From Archilochus colubris (lineage: Eukaryota; Chordata; Aves; Apodiformes; Trochilidae), in contig CM041089.1 in NCBI GenBank assembly GCA_023079485.1, forward strand, positions 12,973,001 through 13,037,000: a DNA stretch of 64,000 nt. The letters are read 5' to 3'. How positions within the stretch are numbered: position 1 is the stretch's first letter; each line of letters begins with the position of its first letter. Under the pieces are notes generated by a model that ran no database searches, was not told the origin of the DNA, and worked only from the letters and a program-made list of their open reading frames with translations. Of this stretch, positions 31,751-43,741 are shown one piece after another. The translations under genes were made by a program, and so were the position numbers.

Positions 31751-32745
31751 GAATCATAGAATCATAGAATCATAGAATCCTAGGGGTTGGAAGGGACCTC
31801 GAAAGATCATCTAGTCCAACCCCCCCTGCCAGAGCAGGGCCACCTAGAGTACTTCGCATAGGAACGTGTCCAGGCGGGTTTTGAATGTCTCCAGTGAAGG
31901 AGACTCCACGACCCCCCTGGGCAGCCTGTTCCAGGGCTCTGTCACCCTTACAGTAAAAAAATTTTTCCGGATATTCAACTTGAACCTCCTGTGCTCCAAT
32001 TTACACCCATTACCCCTTGTCCTATCACTGGTCACCACTGAGAAAAGCCTAACTCCATCTCCCTGACACTCACCCCTTACATATTTGAAAACATTGATGA
32101 GGTCACCCTCAGTCTCCTTTTCTCCAAACTAAAGAGACCCAGCTCCCTCAGCCTTTCCTCATAAGGGAGATGTTCCACTCCCTTAATCATCTTAGTAGCT
32201 CTGCGCTGGACTCTTTCAAGCACTTCCCTGTCCTTCTTGAACTGAGGGGCCCAGAACTGGACACAATACTCCAGGTGCGGCCTCACCAATGCAGAATAGA
32301 GGGGGAGGAGAACCTCTCTTGACCTACTAACCACACCCTTTCTAATGCACCCCAGGATGCCATTGGCCTTCTTGGCCACAAGGGCACATTGCTGGCTCAT
32401 GGTCATCCTCTTGTCTACCAGGACCCCCAGGTCTCTTTCACCTACACTGCTCTCCAGCAGGTCAGCCCCCAACCTATACTGGGACACCTTGTTGTTCTTC
32501 CCCAAATGCAAAACTCTACACTTCCCCTTGTTGAATTTCATCATGTTTCTCTCTGCCCAACTCTCCAGCCTGTCCAAGTCTCTCTGAATGGCAGCACGGC
32601 CTTCCAGTGTGTCAGCCACTCCTCCCAGCTTAGTGTCATCAGCAAACTTGCTGAGGGTACATTCTATACCCTCATCCAAGTCCTTGATGAAGATATTGAA
32701 CAACACCGGTCCCAGTACCGACCCCTGAGGGACTCCACTAGTCAC
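31751..32745 (-). mobile_element. CR1 LINE, young group 2, 5' truncated
   Basis: The left end has inverted terminal repeats followed by CCTAGGGGTTGGAAGGGACC, the group 2 3' end shared with 15931-16825. The right end lies in the codons for TSGVPQGS. It shares nearly all of its length with the copy at 15931, in opposite orientation. At the right junction the sequence ACTAGTCACACAATGAGTTC is repeated almost exactly (32737-32778). It lies in intron 11, sense to KCNQ1. Confidence 0.97.
31844..32745 (-). pseudogene. CR1 reverse transcriptase C-terminal fragment, one frameshift
   Basis: Minus-strand frame beginning at RT motif B ([17 protein letters not shown]), then [10 protein letters not shown] with both catalytic aspartates of motif C present, then the conserved C-terminal region ([38 protein letters not shown]). 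At about 32105 one base is missing from the run in AGGGTGACC, so the first frame ends after 222 codons and the last part ([20 protein letters not shown]) continues in another frame at 31844-32038. The RT N-terminal fingers and the endonuclease are absent, so it is dead. Confidence 0.9.
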
Positions 32746-34414
32746 ACAATGAGTTCACTAGTCACACAGAATGAGTTCAACCAAATGAAAACTCACTAGG
32801 AGAGAGCCACAGATATGCAGGATCTTTTACAAAACGTCCATTTCTCAGTAAACCTAACACTGATTTGGGGTCCAGCTCAGTTATACAACATATTGAAATT
32901 CTCTGCAGTCATCTTAAATTTCTGACTTAGGACAGAGCAAAAGGATTAGGAAAGAAGGCTCAAGTTGGTCGGCCTGAAGTTTTTGGCACTAATCATTATT
33001 TAGACTTGAATCTTATCTTGAACACATCAGATTTTAATAACATGTGGATGTGAACCGAAATATTTTTTGCCATCCAGACAGTGAAAAGTGTTCCTTGTCA
33101 CAGAATCTGCTGGAATGAGGTTCAGAATAACTACATTAAGCCATTTCATGTGTGCATTTATGTCTAATGAAATCTTTCATCGTTAATTCTCCAGGCATTT
33201 TGGGGATAGAATTTGCTGGGGCTCAAGGTTATTCTTGTCTTTTCACACCTTCTGTCATTCCCTGCCCATTACAGCTGATGGGAAGCTCTGTACTGGGCAA
33301 CTAATGAGATAAGTTGGAAGGGATTTGGTTGCATTGCTGTGGATTCTGTAAGGGGACAGGATTGATCACCCCACTCAGGAACAAAACCAGAGTCACTTTT
33401 ACTTCAAATCATGTGGGCTACCCAGCTTTTCCTTTTATTTCCTTTTATTTTTGGAGCTTGGCTGCTGCTTGCCATCATTCTGACATGTTTATCAGGGGCT
33501 CTCAAGAATATATCCTGGCCCAGAAATGATTCACAAAAAAGATATTAAGAACAAACCAGTAAAAGCTGCTCAGAAGTTCTAGAAAAGCATGATGAAAACT
33601 TGAAGAGCAAACCAGTTAAAAAACTGAGAGTTTATTAAATGGGCTTCAGCCAAACTTCAGCCTCCCATAACATTTCCAAGGTATGAATATGCTTATTTTT
33701 AAGGGATAAACATTCTTTACTAGACCTTGCCCTCTGGACCTCCCATCCATTCATGAAAGTTCAAAACTAGTGACAAGACTAAATTAATTCAGCTCCTCCA
33801 TGGTCCTCATCACAGAGGTTTAAATGCCAGAGGAATACAGAAAAAATAGAGATATGTAGAACAAGGAGCACCACAAATAGCAGTTAAAGGAGATTTTTAA
33901 AGCTCTTCTGGTCTTGGCAGTTTAAGATATTCTTGTATTTATCAGCAAAAAAATAACCTGCTTATGAAAGACCCATGTCTACTCTTATTCAGGCTTGCAA
34001 ATTATCAATGAAGAGGTAAGAGTTCATCAGATTTGTTCACCTAAGCAATGAATAATTCCACATCAGCAGCAACTGACTTCTGTGAAGATGTCTGATTCAT
34101 AATTCCTATAAAACAGGATGCTCTGAGTGTTTGATTTGAAAAACTATGAGCTGCTTTGACTTAAATGCACGAGTCTCAGAATGTAATTTCTGTTCCCTAC
34201 CTGAGGGAATGGAAGGGCTGACTTCCCAGAGGAATCTCAGTGATTATAAATTTAAATATTGCTCTGTAAGCATAATATCAAATCACTCATTTAGAGTACC
34301 CTTCACCCAGTAAATATCTTGGTTGTTATTTACTGAATGTGAACATAGGGCCAGGGGAATTAGCTGAAGCTGAATTAACATTTTTAAGCTCCTCATCCCT
34401 CTGCCTTCCAGTTC
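32746..34414 (-). other. KCNQ1: KCNQ1 intron 11 stretch, no feature seen
   Basis: Unique AT-rich sequence between two CR1 copies. The only structure is the second copy of the 20-bp duplication at the CR1 junction (to 32778). No exon, repeat array or RNA gene is recognisable. Confidence 0.7.
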
Positions 34415-35258
34415 TCGAAGGCAGGAGGGCTCCTGCAGAGGGACCTGGACAGACTAGAGAGCTGGGCCGATTCCAACGGGATGAGGTTCAACAAGGCCAA
34501 GTGCCGGGTCCTGCACTTTGGCCACAACAACCCCATGGGGAGCTCCAGGCTGGGCACAGAGTGGCTGGAGAGCAGCCAGGCAGAAAGGGACCTGGGAGTC
34601 TGCATCGACAAGAAACTGAACATGAGCCAGCAGTGTGCCCAGGTGGCCAAGAAGGCCAATGGCATCCTGGCCTGTATCAAAAACAGCGTCACCAGCAGGT
34701 CCAGGGAGGTGATTCTTCCCCTGTACTCAGCGCTGGTGAGGCCACACCTCGAGTACTGTGTCCAGTTCTGGGCCCCTCAGTTTAAGAAGGATGTAGAGGT
34801 CCTGGAACAGGTCCAAGGAGGGCAACCAGGCTGGTGAAGGGACTCGAGCACAGGCCCTATGAGGAGAGGCTGAGAGAGCTGGGGCTGTTCAGCCTGAAGA
34901 AGAGGAGGCTCAGGGGAGACCTCATTGCTGTCTACAACTACCTGAAAGGAGGCTGTAGCGAGGTGGGAACTGGACTCTTTTCACAGACAACCTTCAACAA
35001 GACAAGAGGACACAGTCTTAAGTTGTGCCAGGGGAGGTTTAGGTTAGATATTAGAAAGAATTTCTTCACGGAGAGGGTGATTAGGCTATGGAATGGACTG
35101 CCCGGGGAGGTGGTAGATTCTCCGTCCCTGGAGACATTTAAAAAAAGACTGGATGTGGCACTCAGTGCCATGGTCTAGCAACTGCTCCGGTGGGTCAAGG
35201 GTTGGACTAGATGATCTCTGAGGTCCCTTCCAACCCGGCTAATTCTATGATTCTATGA
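34415..35258 (+). mobile_element. CR1 LINE, young group 3, 5' truncated
   Basis: It starts at GAAGGCAGGAGGGCTCCTGC (relatives have CTCTGC, so the junction carries small changes) and ends ATTCTATGATTCTATGA after GGTCCCTTCCAACCCGGCTA. The group 3 tail reads CATGGTCTAGCAACTGCTCC. Two frames, 34481-34837 and 34834-35178, together cover the C-terminal RT region. They are split by loss of one A in GTCCAAGGAGG at about 34815, where the neighbour at 36551 still has GTCCAAAGGAGG. It is antisense to KCNQ1. Confidence 0.97.
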
Positions 35259-35277
35259 TCTGCAGGCTGGGGCTTTT

Positions 35278-35399
35278 TGGTTTGTTTTTGGTTTGGTTTG
35301 GTTTAGATTTGGGACTTTTGTTTCTTTTTTTTTTTTTTTTTTTGGTTGTGGGGTGTTTTTGTTTGGTTTTTTTAATTTGTTTTTTTTTTTTTTTTTTAA
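35278..35399. repeat. T/G-rich low-complexity tract
   Basis: TTTGG units followed by two long T runs, immediately after the CR1 copy ending at 35258. On the KCNQ1 coding strand it is A/C-rich. Confidence 0.85.
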
Positions 35400-35472
35400 G
35401 ATGCAATATTAAATCCCTAACCATCTTTTACTGGATTTGTGTTTTATTTTACAGCAGCTTTCATGTCTCCCA

Positions 35473-35512
35473 TCTCAAAACTCAGGGGTTTACCTCAAAA
35501 CTCAGGGGTTTA
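35473..35512. repeat. Exact 20-bp tandem duplication
   Basis: CTCAAAACTCAGGGGTTTAC occurs twice in direct succession, followed by a partial third unit (CTCAGAA). The copies are identical, so the duplication is recent. Confidence 0.92.
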
Positions 35513-35995
35513 CCTCAGAAATCCTTTCATGTAGTGGCAGCAATCCTCTTTTCTCTACAGATAGTCTGGTTTAGCTTGGTTTATGGATTTTTAAGAGACG
35601 TGCAAACACATTTTAAAAAAAAGCACATTGCCTTTGGAGGACTGTGATGGGTTAAAATCTTCTATTAACCAGAAAAATAGCCTCCTATTATAAGAAATGT
35701 TTTTAAAAGGGAAAAAAAAAAAAAAGATGTAGGTTTCTCATAGTAGTCAGACCTTTGGAACATGGTGCATGGATGGGCACAGCCCCTGGAAAGCTGCAGC
35801 ATCCCTGGGGGTGGGCAGCTCAGTGGGTGATGGGAGCAACCCAGCTCCCAGCCCAGCAGGGATGTGACAGGGACACACAGCAAGGGAAAGGCACAAAGTG
35901 TCCTGATGCTGCTGCAGAAAAAAAAAAAAAAAAGTTTTTAGAGTTAAAAAAGGTCAGAAAAAATCCTGAGCTCTGCACTGGTGCCCTGGGAGAAA

Positions 35996-36105
35996 TATCC
36001 AGGGGTAAGTGGGGAGGCAGGAGTTGTGGTTTATATGGAACCCATGTCCAGGGGTGAAATGTCCAGGGGACAGTGGGAAGCAGGAGTTGGGGGTTTATAT
36101 GGAAA
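35996..36105. repeat. Diverged duplication, about 65-bp period
   Basis: Both halves contain TCCAGGGG, GTGGG(G)A, AGCAGGAGTTG-like and GGTTTATATGGAA blocks in the same order, with several differences. It is an older local duplication than the one at 35473. Confidence 0.75.
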
Positions 36106-36550
36106 GAGGAAAATAAACTCAAGGGATTTGGCTTGTTTCAGGGACTAATCTGAGACTCAGAGAGACTCTGGAAAATCCAGTCCATAAAACATGCTCCTCT
36201 CAAGACACTCTGAAATGCATATTTAAATGCAGACCTGAGAAGGGAGAGAACTTTGCTCTCCTGACCTTTGGTTCACAGAGGGAAAAAGAGATGGCAAGCA
36301 GCAGAGAAATTTTTGGGAGCTGTTTTTTCTGGTAGGGAACAGAAGTCTCCCAAGGGGTTTGGCTTCCTAACCCACCCAAAGTACAAACTCCCAGTATCTC
36401 TACTGCTGCATGACAACTGCATTGCTCTAACTCAAGTTGGAGCATTTTACAACTGAGTTTTCAAGACCAGCTTTCTGTAAAGCATTTATGTGATGCTGGG
36501 AGAGCAGACACAGGATAAAGAAGATCAAGACCCCGTTTCAAGCAGAATTT

Positions 36551-37158
36551 TCCTGCACTTTGGCCACAACAACCCCATGCAGCGCTACAGGCTGGGGACA
36601 GAGTGGCTGGAGAGCAGCCAGGCAGAAAGGGACCTGGGAGTCTGCATCGACAAGAAACTGAACATGAGCCAGCAGTGTGCCCAGGTGGCCAAGAAGGCCA
36701 ATGGCATCCTGGCCTGTATCAAAAACAGCGTCACCAGCAGGTCCAGGGAGGTGATTCTTCCCCTGTACTCAGCGCTGGTGAGGCCACACCTCGAGTACTG
36801 TGTCCAGTTCTGGGCCCCTCAGTTTAAGAAGGATGTAGAGGTCCTGGAACAGGTCCAAAGGAGGGCAACCAGGCTGGTGAAGGGACTCGAGCACAGGCCC
36901 TATGAGGAGAGGCTGAGAGAGCTGGGGCTGTTCAGCCTGAAGAAGAGGAGGCTCAGGGGAGACCTCATTGCTGTCTACAACTACCTGAAAGGAGGCTGTA
37001 GCGAGGTGGGAACTGGACTCTTTTCACAGACGACCTTCAACAAGACAAGAGGACACAGTCTTAAGTTGTGCCAGGGGAGGTTTAGGTTAGATATTAGAAA
37101 GAATTTCTTCATGGAGAGGGTGATTAGGCTATGGAATGGACTGCCCGGGAGGTGGTAG
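36551..37158 (+). pseudogene. CR1 polyprotein C-terminal fragment, nearly full open
   Basis: The frame is open from the junction ([20 protein letters not shown]) through [38 protein letters not shown] and [17 protein letters not shown] to RLWNGLPG, where loss of one G near 37145-37149 shifts it to a stop. It lacks the RT catalytic motifs, so only the thumb/C-terminal part is present. The frame appears 222 codons long because it runs in from host sequence. Confidence 0.88.
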
Positions 37159-37315
37159 ATTCTCCGTCCCTGGAGACATTTAAAAAAAGACTGGATGTGG
37201 CACTCAGTGCCATGGTCTAGCAACTGCTCCGGTGGGTCAAGGGTTGGACTAGATGATCTCTGAGGTCCCTTCCAACCCGGCTAATTCTATGATTCTATGA
37301 TTCTATGATTCTATG
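36551..37315 (+). mobile_element. CR1 LINE, young group 3, 5' truncated
   Basis: It starts at TCCTGCACTTTGGCCACAAC directly after unrelated host sequence and ends with about four terminal ATTCTATG units. From about 36600 on it is nearly identical to the copy at 34415-35258; differences I noticed include GACGACC versus GACAACC, ATGGAG versus ACGGAG, and one G fewer in GCCCGGGAGG. Just inside the 5' end the two differ more: CAGCGCTACAGGCTGGGGAC here against GGGAGCTCCAGGCTGGGCAC there. It is antisense to KCNQ1. Confidence 0.97.
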
Positions 37316-37922
37316 GCATGCTGACCACCCAGTCCACTCCCAGTTGTCCCTCTGTTCCTCAGCATACCCTGACAAACCAAACAAAATCTGGTTTCCAAGT
37401 AAACACAAGAGGATCCAGAACAGCTGAACAGCAGAGATTTGGGAATGCAACACTCAAATTTGTTCAACTTCTACTGGGAGAAATGGCCCAACTACAATAC
37501 ATCCAGAACCAAGACAAATTTCTGTAGCTAGAAAAAAGGTCTGGCATATCTTTACAGAACAAATGTCCTGCTGGGACAAACAGATGTAGCATCAAAGATT
37601 TAATTTGTGCTCTGACCACAACGAAGCTAGCTGAGAAAATAAAACCTAGAAACAAAGAACCTGTAAAAGTTTGTGTTGAAGTCAGGCAAGAGCAGGAGGC
37701 TGCCTGCACACCCTAAATCACTTGTGCTGTATGGTTTTACAATTCTGGTTTTTACTCATGTCTGCTAGCAGGGTTTGAAGAGTTGCACAAGGGATATGGA
37801 GGAATTAAAAATAGATAAAATTATTTTTGAGAGAGACTGAAATATCCTGTAAAGAAAGCAGGAAAAATTAAGAAAAAATCATTTCCCATTTTGTCAGAAT
37901 TTGCCATTGTTCCCTAACTTTG

Positions 37923-37964
37923 ATAAGATCATTATCAAATACCATAAGATCATTATCAAATACC
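37923..37964. repeat. Exact 21-bp tandem duplication
   Basis: Two adjacent identical copies of a 21-base unit beginning ATAAGATCATTATCAAATAC, within intron 11. Confidence 0.92.
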
Positions 37965-38552
37965 AATTGGTACTGACACCCATTTCAAATCACAGTGACC
38001 CTTTATTCAGTTCTTCACTCTCTGCATCTTGTTGAGTCAGAAGTTGCTTTTTTACACGGTTTCAAGGCCAAGCAATGTGAAAGTAACAAGACACAAATGA
38101 GATCAGAGATAAGGAAATAATAAAGTACAGGATTCTCTTGCAGACAGAGCCTGACACATTAAACTCCTTTTCTAAAGAAGCTGAGGGCAGAACACAGCCC
38201 TGCTACAGTTTAGTGCACAAGCTCTGAATATTCTTATTTAGCACCAGCTGGTTAAGACCAATCATTTTAGATTTACAAACTATTTTTTTTGCAGAGCTTC
38301 TCATTCCTGGCTCTGGATTAGGCAAGGAAATGCAGAGCTACCATCAGTGGTACCAGGGAGAAATAACCATATTGCCTATTGCTGGCTTAGTAAACTTACA
38401 ATAACTTTGGATATTAACCCAGCTGATGCTATTATTATAATATTGTGATATTCCAGGATGCTCAGGAAGCTGTAGCAGCTCTGAGTTCCAGGACCATTGA
38501 AGCTCAAGACTGAGTTTGTCTTTTCTATTTGTCTTACTGCCCAGAACACAGA

Positions 38553-38610
38553 TCATAGAATCATAGGGGTTGGAAGGGACCTTGAAAGATCATCTAGTCC
38601 AACCCCATCC
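38553..38610 (-). mobile_element. CR1 LINE 3' stub (about 58 bp)
   Basis: TCATAGAATCATAGGGGTTG, then GGAAGGGACCTTGAAAGATC and ATCTAGTCCAACCCC, is the inverted CR1 3' end, closest in layout to group 2. Only the extreme 3' end was inserted or survived. It is sense to KCNQ1. Confidence 0.9.
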
Positions 38611-41600
38611 AACCTCTACACAAGAATATTTAATGCTGAGTATCAGCTGTAAAAGCACCAAAATTATGAAGAGCTCGTTAAGAATTCTCAATTATGTTTC
38701 CACTCTTCATAATACTTTAACTTGCTAATTTCAGTCCTAATTGAGACTCATTGCTTAATACAACTAGTAGCATGCCATTTGATCTTTTGTTTTGAGATTA
38801 AAAAAATAAGCTTTTATTTGGGCAACTACTGATGCATAAGGCATCCATGGAAGACTCAAACAATATTGTTTTGCTGCTTATTTAACCTCACACAGTGATT
38901 TCAGCCAGAACCTCCTTCACTTTTTTCCCTTATCTCAGTGATATTTGCATTTTTAAGGTGATGAATTTAAAAAAAAAAGTATTTTTTTTTCTTTACAAAA
39001 CCAGTCACGGGCAAGAGGTTAGATTCACTCAGACACCCTCACAAGTTCAGGCTGTTCTACCAAGGCAAATTAGGGAAACTGAGAGAATATCTCAGCTGTT
39101 CAACAAATAAAAGTCATTGCAGAGTTATGGCTGGCAAAATAAAGCAGAGACAAGAATTATCAGCCAGAAAAAATATATCTGAAAGGAAAGGCCATTGACC
39201 TGAATAGCAATTACCAGAAATAGTGATAGCACTGTTTCAGAAATCCTAAAGCTTTCCATGTTCTTCTCTACTACAGAGCTGATGGGCAAATTCTCATCTA
39301 TTTAAAAATGAAAATAATTGCTGCTGTGAAGCTGAAATCATACTGTATAAAAATAAAAAGACAATGAAACAAAAACCAAAATACCAAACAAAACCCAACC
39401 ATTCAACCAAAAAAAACCCCAAACCCATTATTGCACAAGAAATCCACCCTGAGGCACCAGAAAGGGATGGAAGCTGAGGTTTGGTCACTGGTTTCTGGCT
39501 TGCCAGCTCTGCAGGGGCTCTGGCTGAAACTCCTGCAGGATGAGCTAAGTGTCTGCTCACAGCTGCACTTTTTAGTGGGTGTATCCTCCCAAAATCAAGT
39601 GACAGAAGGCCATAAATACGAGGGTGCTGCTACAGTTGGTGTAAGATGCAGTGAAAAGCATGGCAAACCTTGAGCAGACAGCAGAAAGACAAGGGCACTC
39701 CTTTTCCCATGTCAAAGCCATCATTTCAGGAAAAAAAAAAAAAAAAAAAGCAATTACAAACGTAGCTTGAAACTCCAATTTTTGCAACTGGAAGCATTCT
39801 CAAGGATTTGTTATTTTACAACGGTGGAGAAACACAGGGGATTTCAACTTTTGGAGAACAGCCTTTTCCTATAAATCACTGAGTGTAATCTGAAACCCAG
39901 AAACAGCACAGGGGCTCACGTTTATGGATTTAAAACAGATGAACAGCAAGCAGAACCTTAACCCTTTCCCCAGCATTTCTTCCCAGAACAAAACAAAAAG
40001 GAATATGCAAGCCCTGAACAGAAATTAACTTGGTAAAACAAAAAAAAAAAGAAATCCAGATGAATACAATTCTGTAAACTCTGAAAACTTCAGGTTTTCA
40101 ACCGACTGCCCTAAGGACACAAGTACAGAATTGTCCTGAAGCAAAGCACTGTAAAACTTTTAGAGAATAATCCACTGTCCTGACTGTTCTTTCAGCAGCT
40201 TTTATTTAAGCAGTTTATCTTGCTGAGATTAGGATCTCTCTTATAGAGCAAGACCTGGCAGACACAGACCCCTGGTTTTGAGTAGCAGGCTGTATTTCAC
40301 TGGGAAAGAACTAACCTGCAGCCTCCTGGCTCACCAAAAGGTTACAAACTCCTTAAACAGGCAGCAGGAGAAGTAATAACACAGTAATGATAATTTCTCT
40401 TTAGAAAGATGTAAGAGCATTAAAAGGGTGTGAGGAGAATTCCCTTATTGTCCTTTAAGATTCCCAACAATTTCTCCAGAATTTTAGCCTCTCTTATGGC
40501 TCACTGGACATAAAGAAATCCCTAACCCATCACTGCCTGTTGAAACTTGAAACCTAAGACGTGGCCTTTACTTTATTTTCTTAAAAAAAAAAACCACCAA
40601 ACCCACAGTGTAAAAGAATGGCTCGGAATATCAGCACTGCCAAGAGGCATTAATTCTATTCCTTGTCAGGGTCAGAGCCCCAGCCCTTCCAGAAATTCAC
40701 TCACACAGAAGACACAACAGTACAGGATTAAAAACAGAAACAATTTTGCATTGAAATAACAGCATGATGGGAAATCCTATTAAATCTCTAGCCCAGTTGT
40801 AATAATTTAGAGCAAACCTTCAACCAAGCAACCCAGGACTCTTGAAAAGAGAAGAGGAAAGATAATTTGAAGCTGCCAAGTCACTCATCTGCACACACAG
40901 GTCTGGCCCATCCTTATCCAACTTCTGGCCCCTCCTGGGCTGCACTTCAGTGAAGTGGTACTTTTGTCTCTATCTCCTGGTGAAAAGCTGCTGTGTTTCT
41001 GTATGTCCCTGATAAAGTTGTAATTCATAAGAAAAATGTCTCTAAAGTGGCAGTGATGGACACCTGAGTGGGTTTTTCAAGTGAAGATGCAGCTACCTGA
41101 GAACATCAGAAGCTGCAGCTTGTAACTGAACTCTGAGCTATTGGGCATGTCCTGGGAGCACCCAAAACTTGCAGTCATGGCCACAGTTTTGTGCTACAGT
41201 AATCAGAGAAGCAACTTAAAATATTTCAACCCTTTTGAAATAGCTTGCTAAAACTATTGATGTAAATTTTCCTGAAAATAAAGATTTGGGAAGGACAGGG
41301 AATATAAAAGAGAATTTATGTTGCTAGCATCATTTTTTTTTTTTAAGAATAATTTCAAGCCAAAGATTAATTTTTTACAGACTCAGACTTTGTGGAAAAT
41401 CGAAGTTTGGACCCTCTACTGTTCACCTTCATCCTATTAGCACTTTTTCAAGTTGCAGTGCAATTTCAAACACAACCTCCCTTGCTTCTCTTTAGTCCTG
41501 CAGATGCTCAGATCCAGATCTCATCTTTACCTCTTGTGAACCCAAAATGGCATTGGAATACAACCACCTATCTATGACCCTACTGGGATTTCCAAAGATG

Positions 41601-42825
41601 TCTCTCAACCCATTTAATTAGGTTAGGACACACAGTTCTGAAAAAAATCTCATGAGGCATCCAAATAAGTGACAACATGACCTGTTCCATTTTTAACCAG
41701 ATATACAGATTGTAGTGAGTATGAAGGAAGAGGCACCCTTTGAAAGCCACTAAAAATACAGACTGCATCCCATTGACTGAATTATGTGTTTAAAATGTAG
41801 CTAAATAAACCCTCTTTAAAGCACATCCTGAGCAAAAAAGTTCCTTCCTACACACGAGTGGCTTTGAAGCATCTCATGTCACCAAAGAGAGTGCAGGACC
41901 ATGGGCACAAGCAGATTTCTTAATGCCAAGGGGACAGGACACACCTGAACTTACAAACTTGCTGAGCACATTGAGGCATCAGTGGAGAGCTGGAAAAGTT
42001 GTACATGTGAAAAAAAAATATTTAAGATAGCAAAAGTAGGCTATATATTGAGGGGAATTCTAGATATGCACTTACTAACACCTTAAGTGTGGAAAAGCTG
42101 ACCTGAAACATCCAAGCTTTGCTCTTCAATCTCATAGTTAAAGAAAATGCTGTGTTGTTACTGCTTCAAAAAAGACAAGGGAAGTTTTATGAGCTGATAT
42201 GCTGGAGAGAGAAACTGGCTGGGCCTAACAGCTCTGGTATGTGCACCCCATTTCTTTCTCTGGCTTCAAAGCACAAGCAGAGCTCAACAACAAGGTTTTT
42301 GGCCCGGAATTATTCTACAGTAAGTTAGATATGGAAATCACCATATATTTCAGTTGTTTTCTCCCTCTCAATACAGAGACTGTTAATAAACCTGTTGTAC
42401 TTCTGAAGTTCTGTTACACAGCAAGAATATTTTGCTTATATTCCCATCTCATTGTGTAAATATGTGATGGTTTTTACAGAATGAGTTACAGTCAAGTGCT
42501 TTGCTAGAAATATCACCCTACCTTGTACCTGCACAACACACTTCTGCAAAACTGCATCTTCTTGACAAGGGTAAAGCATCAGCAAAGCAAATAGGAGTCT
42601 CCTGATCCTGCCCAGTCTTATTTACTCTAGAAATGTTTTTTTTTCAGTGGTTTTGATACAAGGAATCCAGTCTTCAAAGAACTAGAGCATGAGTTTCTCT
42701 TGGCAGCATCAGCATGGAGAAAGTTGAATGGAAATGCAAACTGAACCATTAGCATCCAGAAGAGTGACTACAGCCCAGGACAGACTGGAGGGAACATGCT
42801 AGGGGTGGAATTTAGGAGGGCTCAG

Positions 42826-43741
42826 CATTGATGATTTAGATGAAGGGATTGAGTCCATCATCAGCAAATTTGCAGATGACACTAAGCTGGGGGAGAGTGT
42901 GGATCAGCTGGAAGGCAGGAGGGCTCTGCAGAGGGACCTGGACAGACTGGAGAGTTGGGCTGATTCCAATGGGATGAGGTTCAACACGGTCAAGTGCCGG
43001 GTCCTGCACTTTGGCCACAACAACCCCATGGGGAGCTCCAGGCTGGGCACAGAGTGGCAGAAAGGGACCTGGGAGTCTGGATTGCCAGGAAGGTGAACAT
43101 GAGCCAGCAGTGTGCCCAGGTGGCCAAGAAGGCTAATGGCATCCTGGGCTGGCTCAGGAACAGCGTGGCCAGCAGGTCCAGGGAAGGGATTCTGCCCCTG
43201 TGCTCAGCCCTGGTGAGGCCACAGCTTGAGTCCTGTGTCCAGTTCTGGGCCCCTCAGCTCAGGAAGGAGATTGAGGTGCTGGAGCAGGTCCAGAGAAGAG
43301 CAAGGAGGCTGTGAAGGGATCCAGCAGAATTCCTGTGAGGAAGGGCTGAGGGAGCTGGGGGTGTTGAGGCTGGAGAAGAGGAGGCTCAGGGGAGACCTCA
43401 TCACTCTCTGCAACTCCCTGAAAGGAGGTTGGAGCCAGGGGGGGGTTGGGCTCTTTTCCCAGGCAACTCTCAGCAAGACAAGAGGGCAGGGTCTCAAGTT
43501 GCGCCAGGGGAGGTTTAAATTGGATATTAGAATTTCTTTCTGGAGAGGGTGATCAGGCATTGGAATGGGCTGCCCAGGGAAGTAGTGGATTCTCCGTGTC
43601 TGGAGATATTTAAAAAGAGACTGGATGTGGCACTGAGTGCCATGGGCTGGGAACTGCAGCAGGAGTGGCTCAAGGGTTGGACTTGATGATCTCTGAGGTC
43701 CCTTCCAACCCAGCCAATTCTATGATTCTATGATTCTATGA
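42826..43741 (+). mobile_element. CR1 LINE, young group 1, 5' truncated
   Basis: It starts at CATTGATGATTTAGATGAAG (codons for IDDLDE) and ends in three terminal repeats after CCTTCCAACCCAGCCAATTC. The frame is broken by a 16-bp deletion at about 43057, where relatives have a TGGAGAGCAGCCAGG segment. It also shares with 7701 and 21531 the RARRL-stop frameshift near 43310. The catalytic FADD motif is present ([10 protein letters not shown]). It is antisense to KCNQ1. Confidence 0.97.

Larger units (their letters stand above)
37316..42825 (-). other. KCNQ1: KCNQ1 intron 11 stretch
   Basis: Contains a 21-bp duplication (37923-37964), a CR1 3' stub (38553-38610), an A/C-rich tract (39360-39425) and an A-run (39729-39748). 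The rest is unique AT-rich sequence with chance frames only. Confidence 0.75.

Noticed and set aside
34339..34785. Frame with [18 protein letters not shown] peptide, also at 36603, 22046 and 60980
   Set aside because: It is the wrong-frame reading of CR1 ORF2, repeated in every copy.
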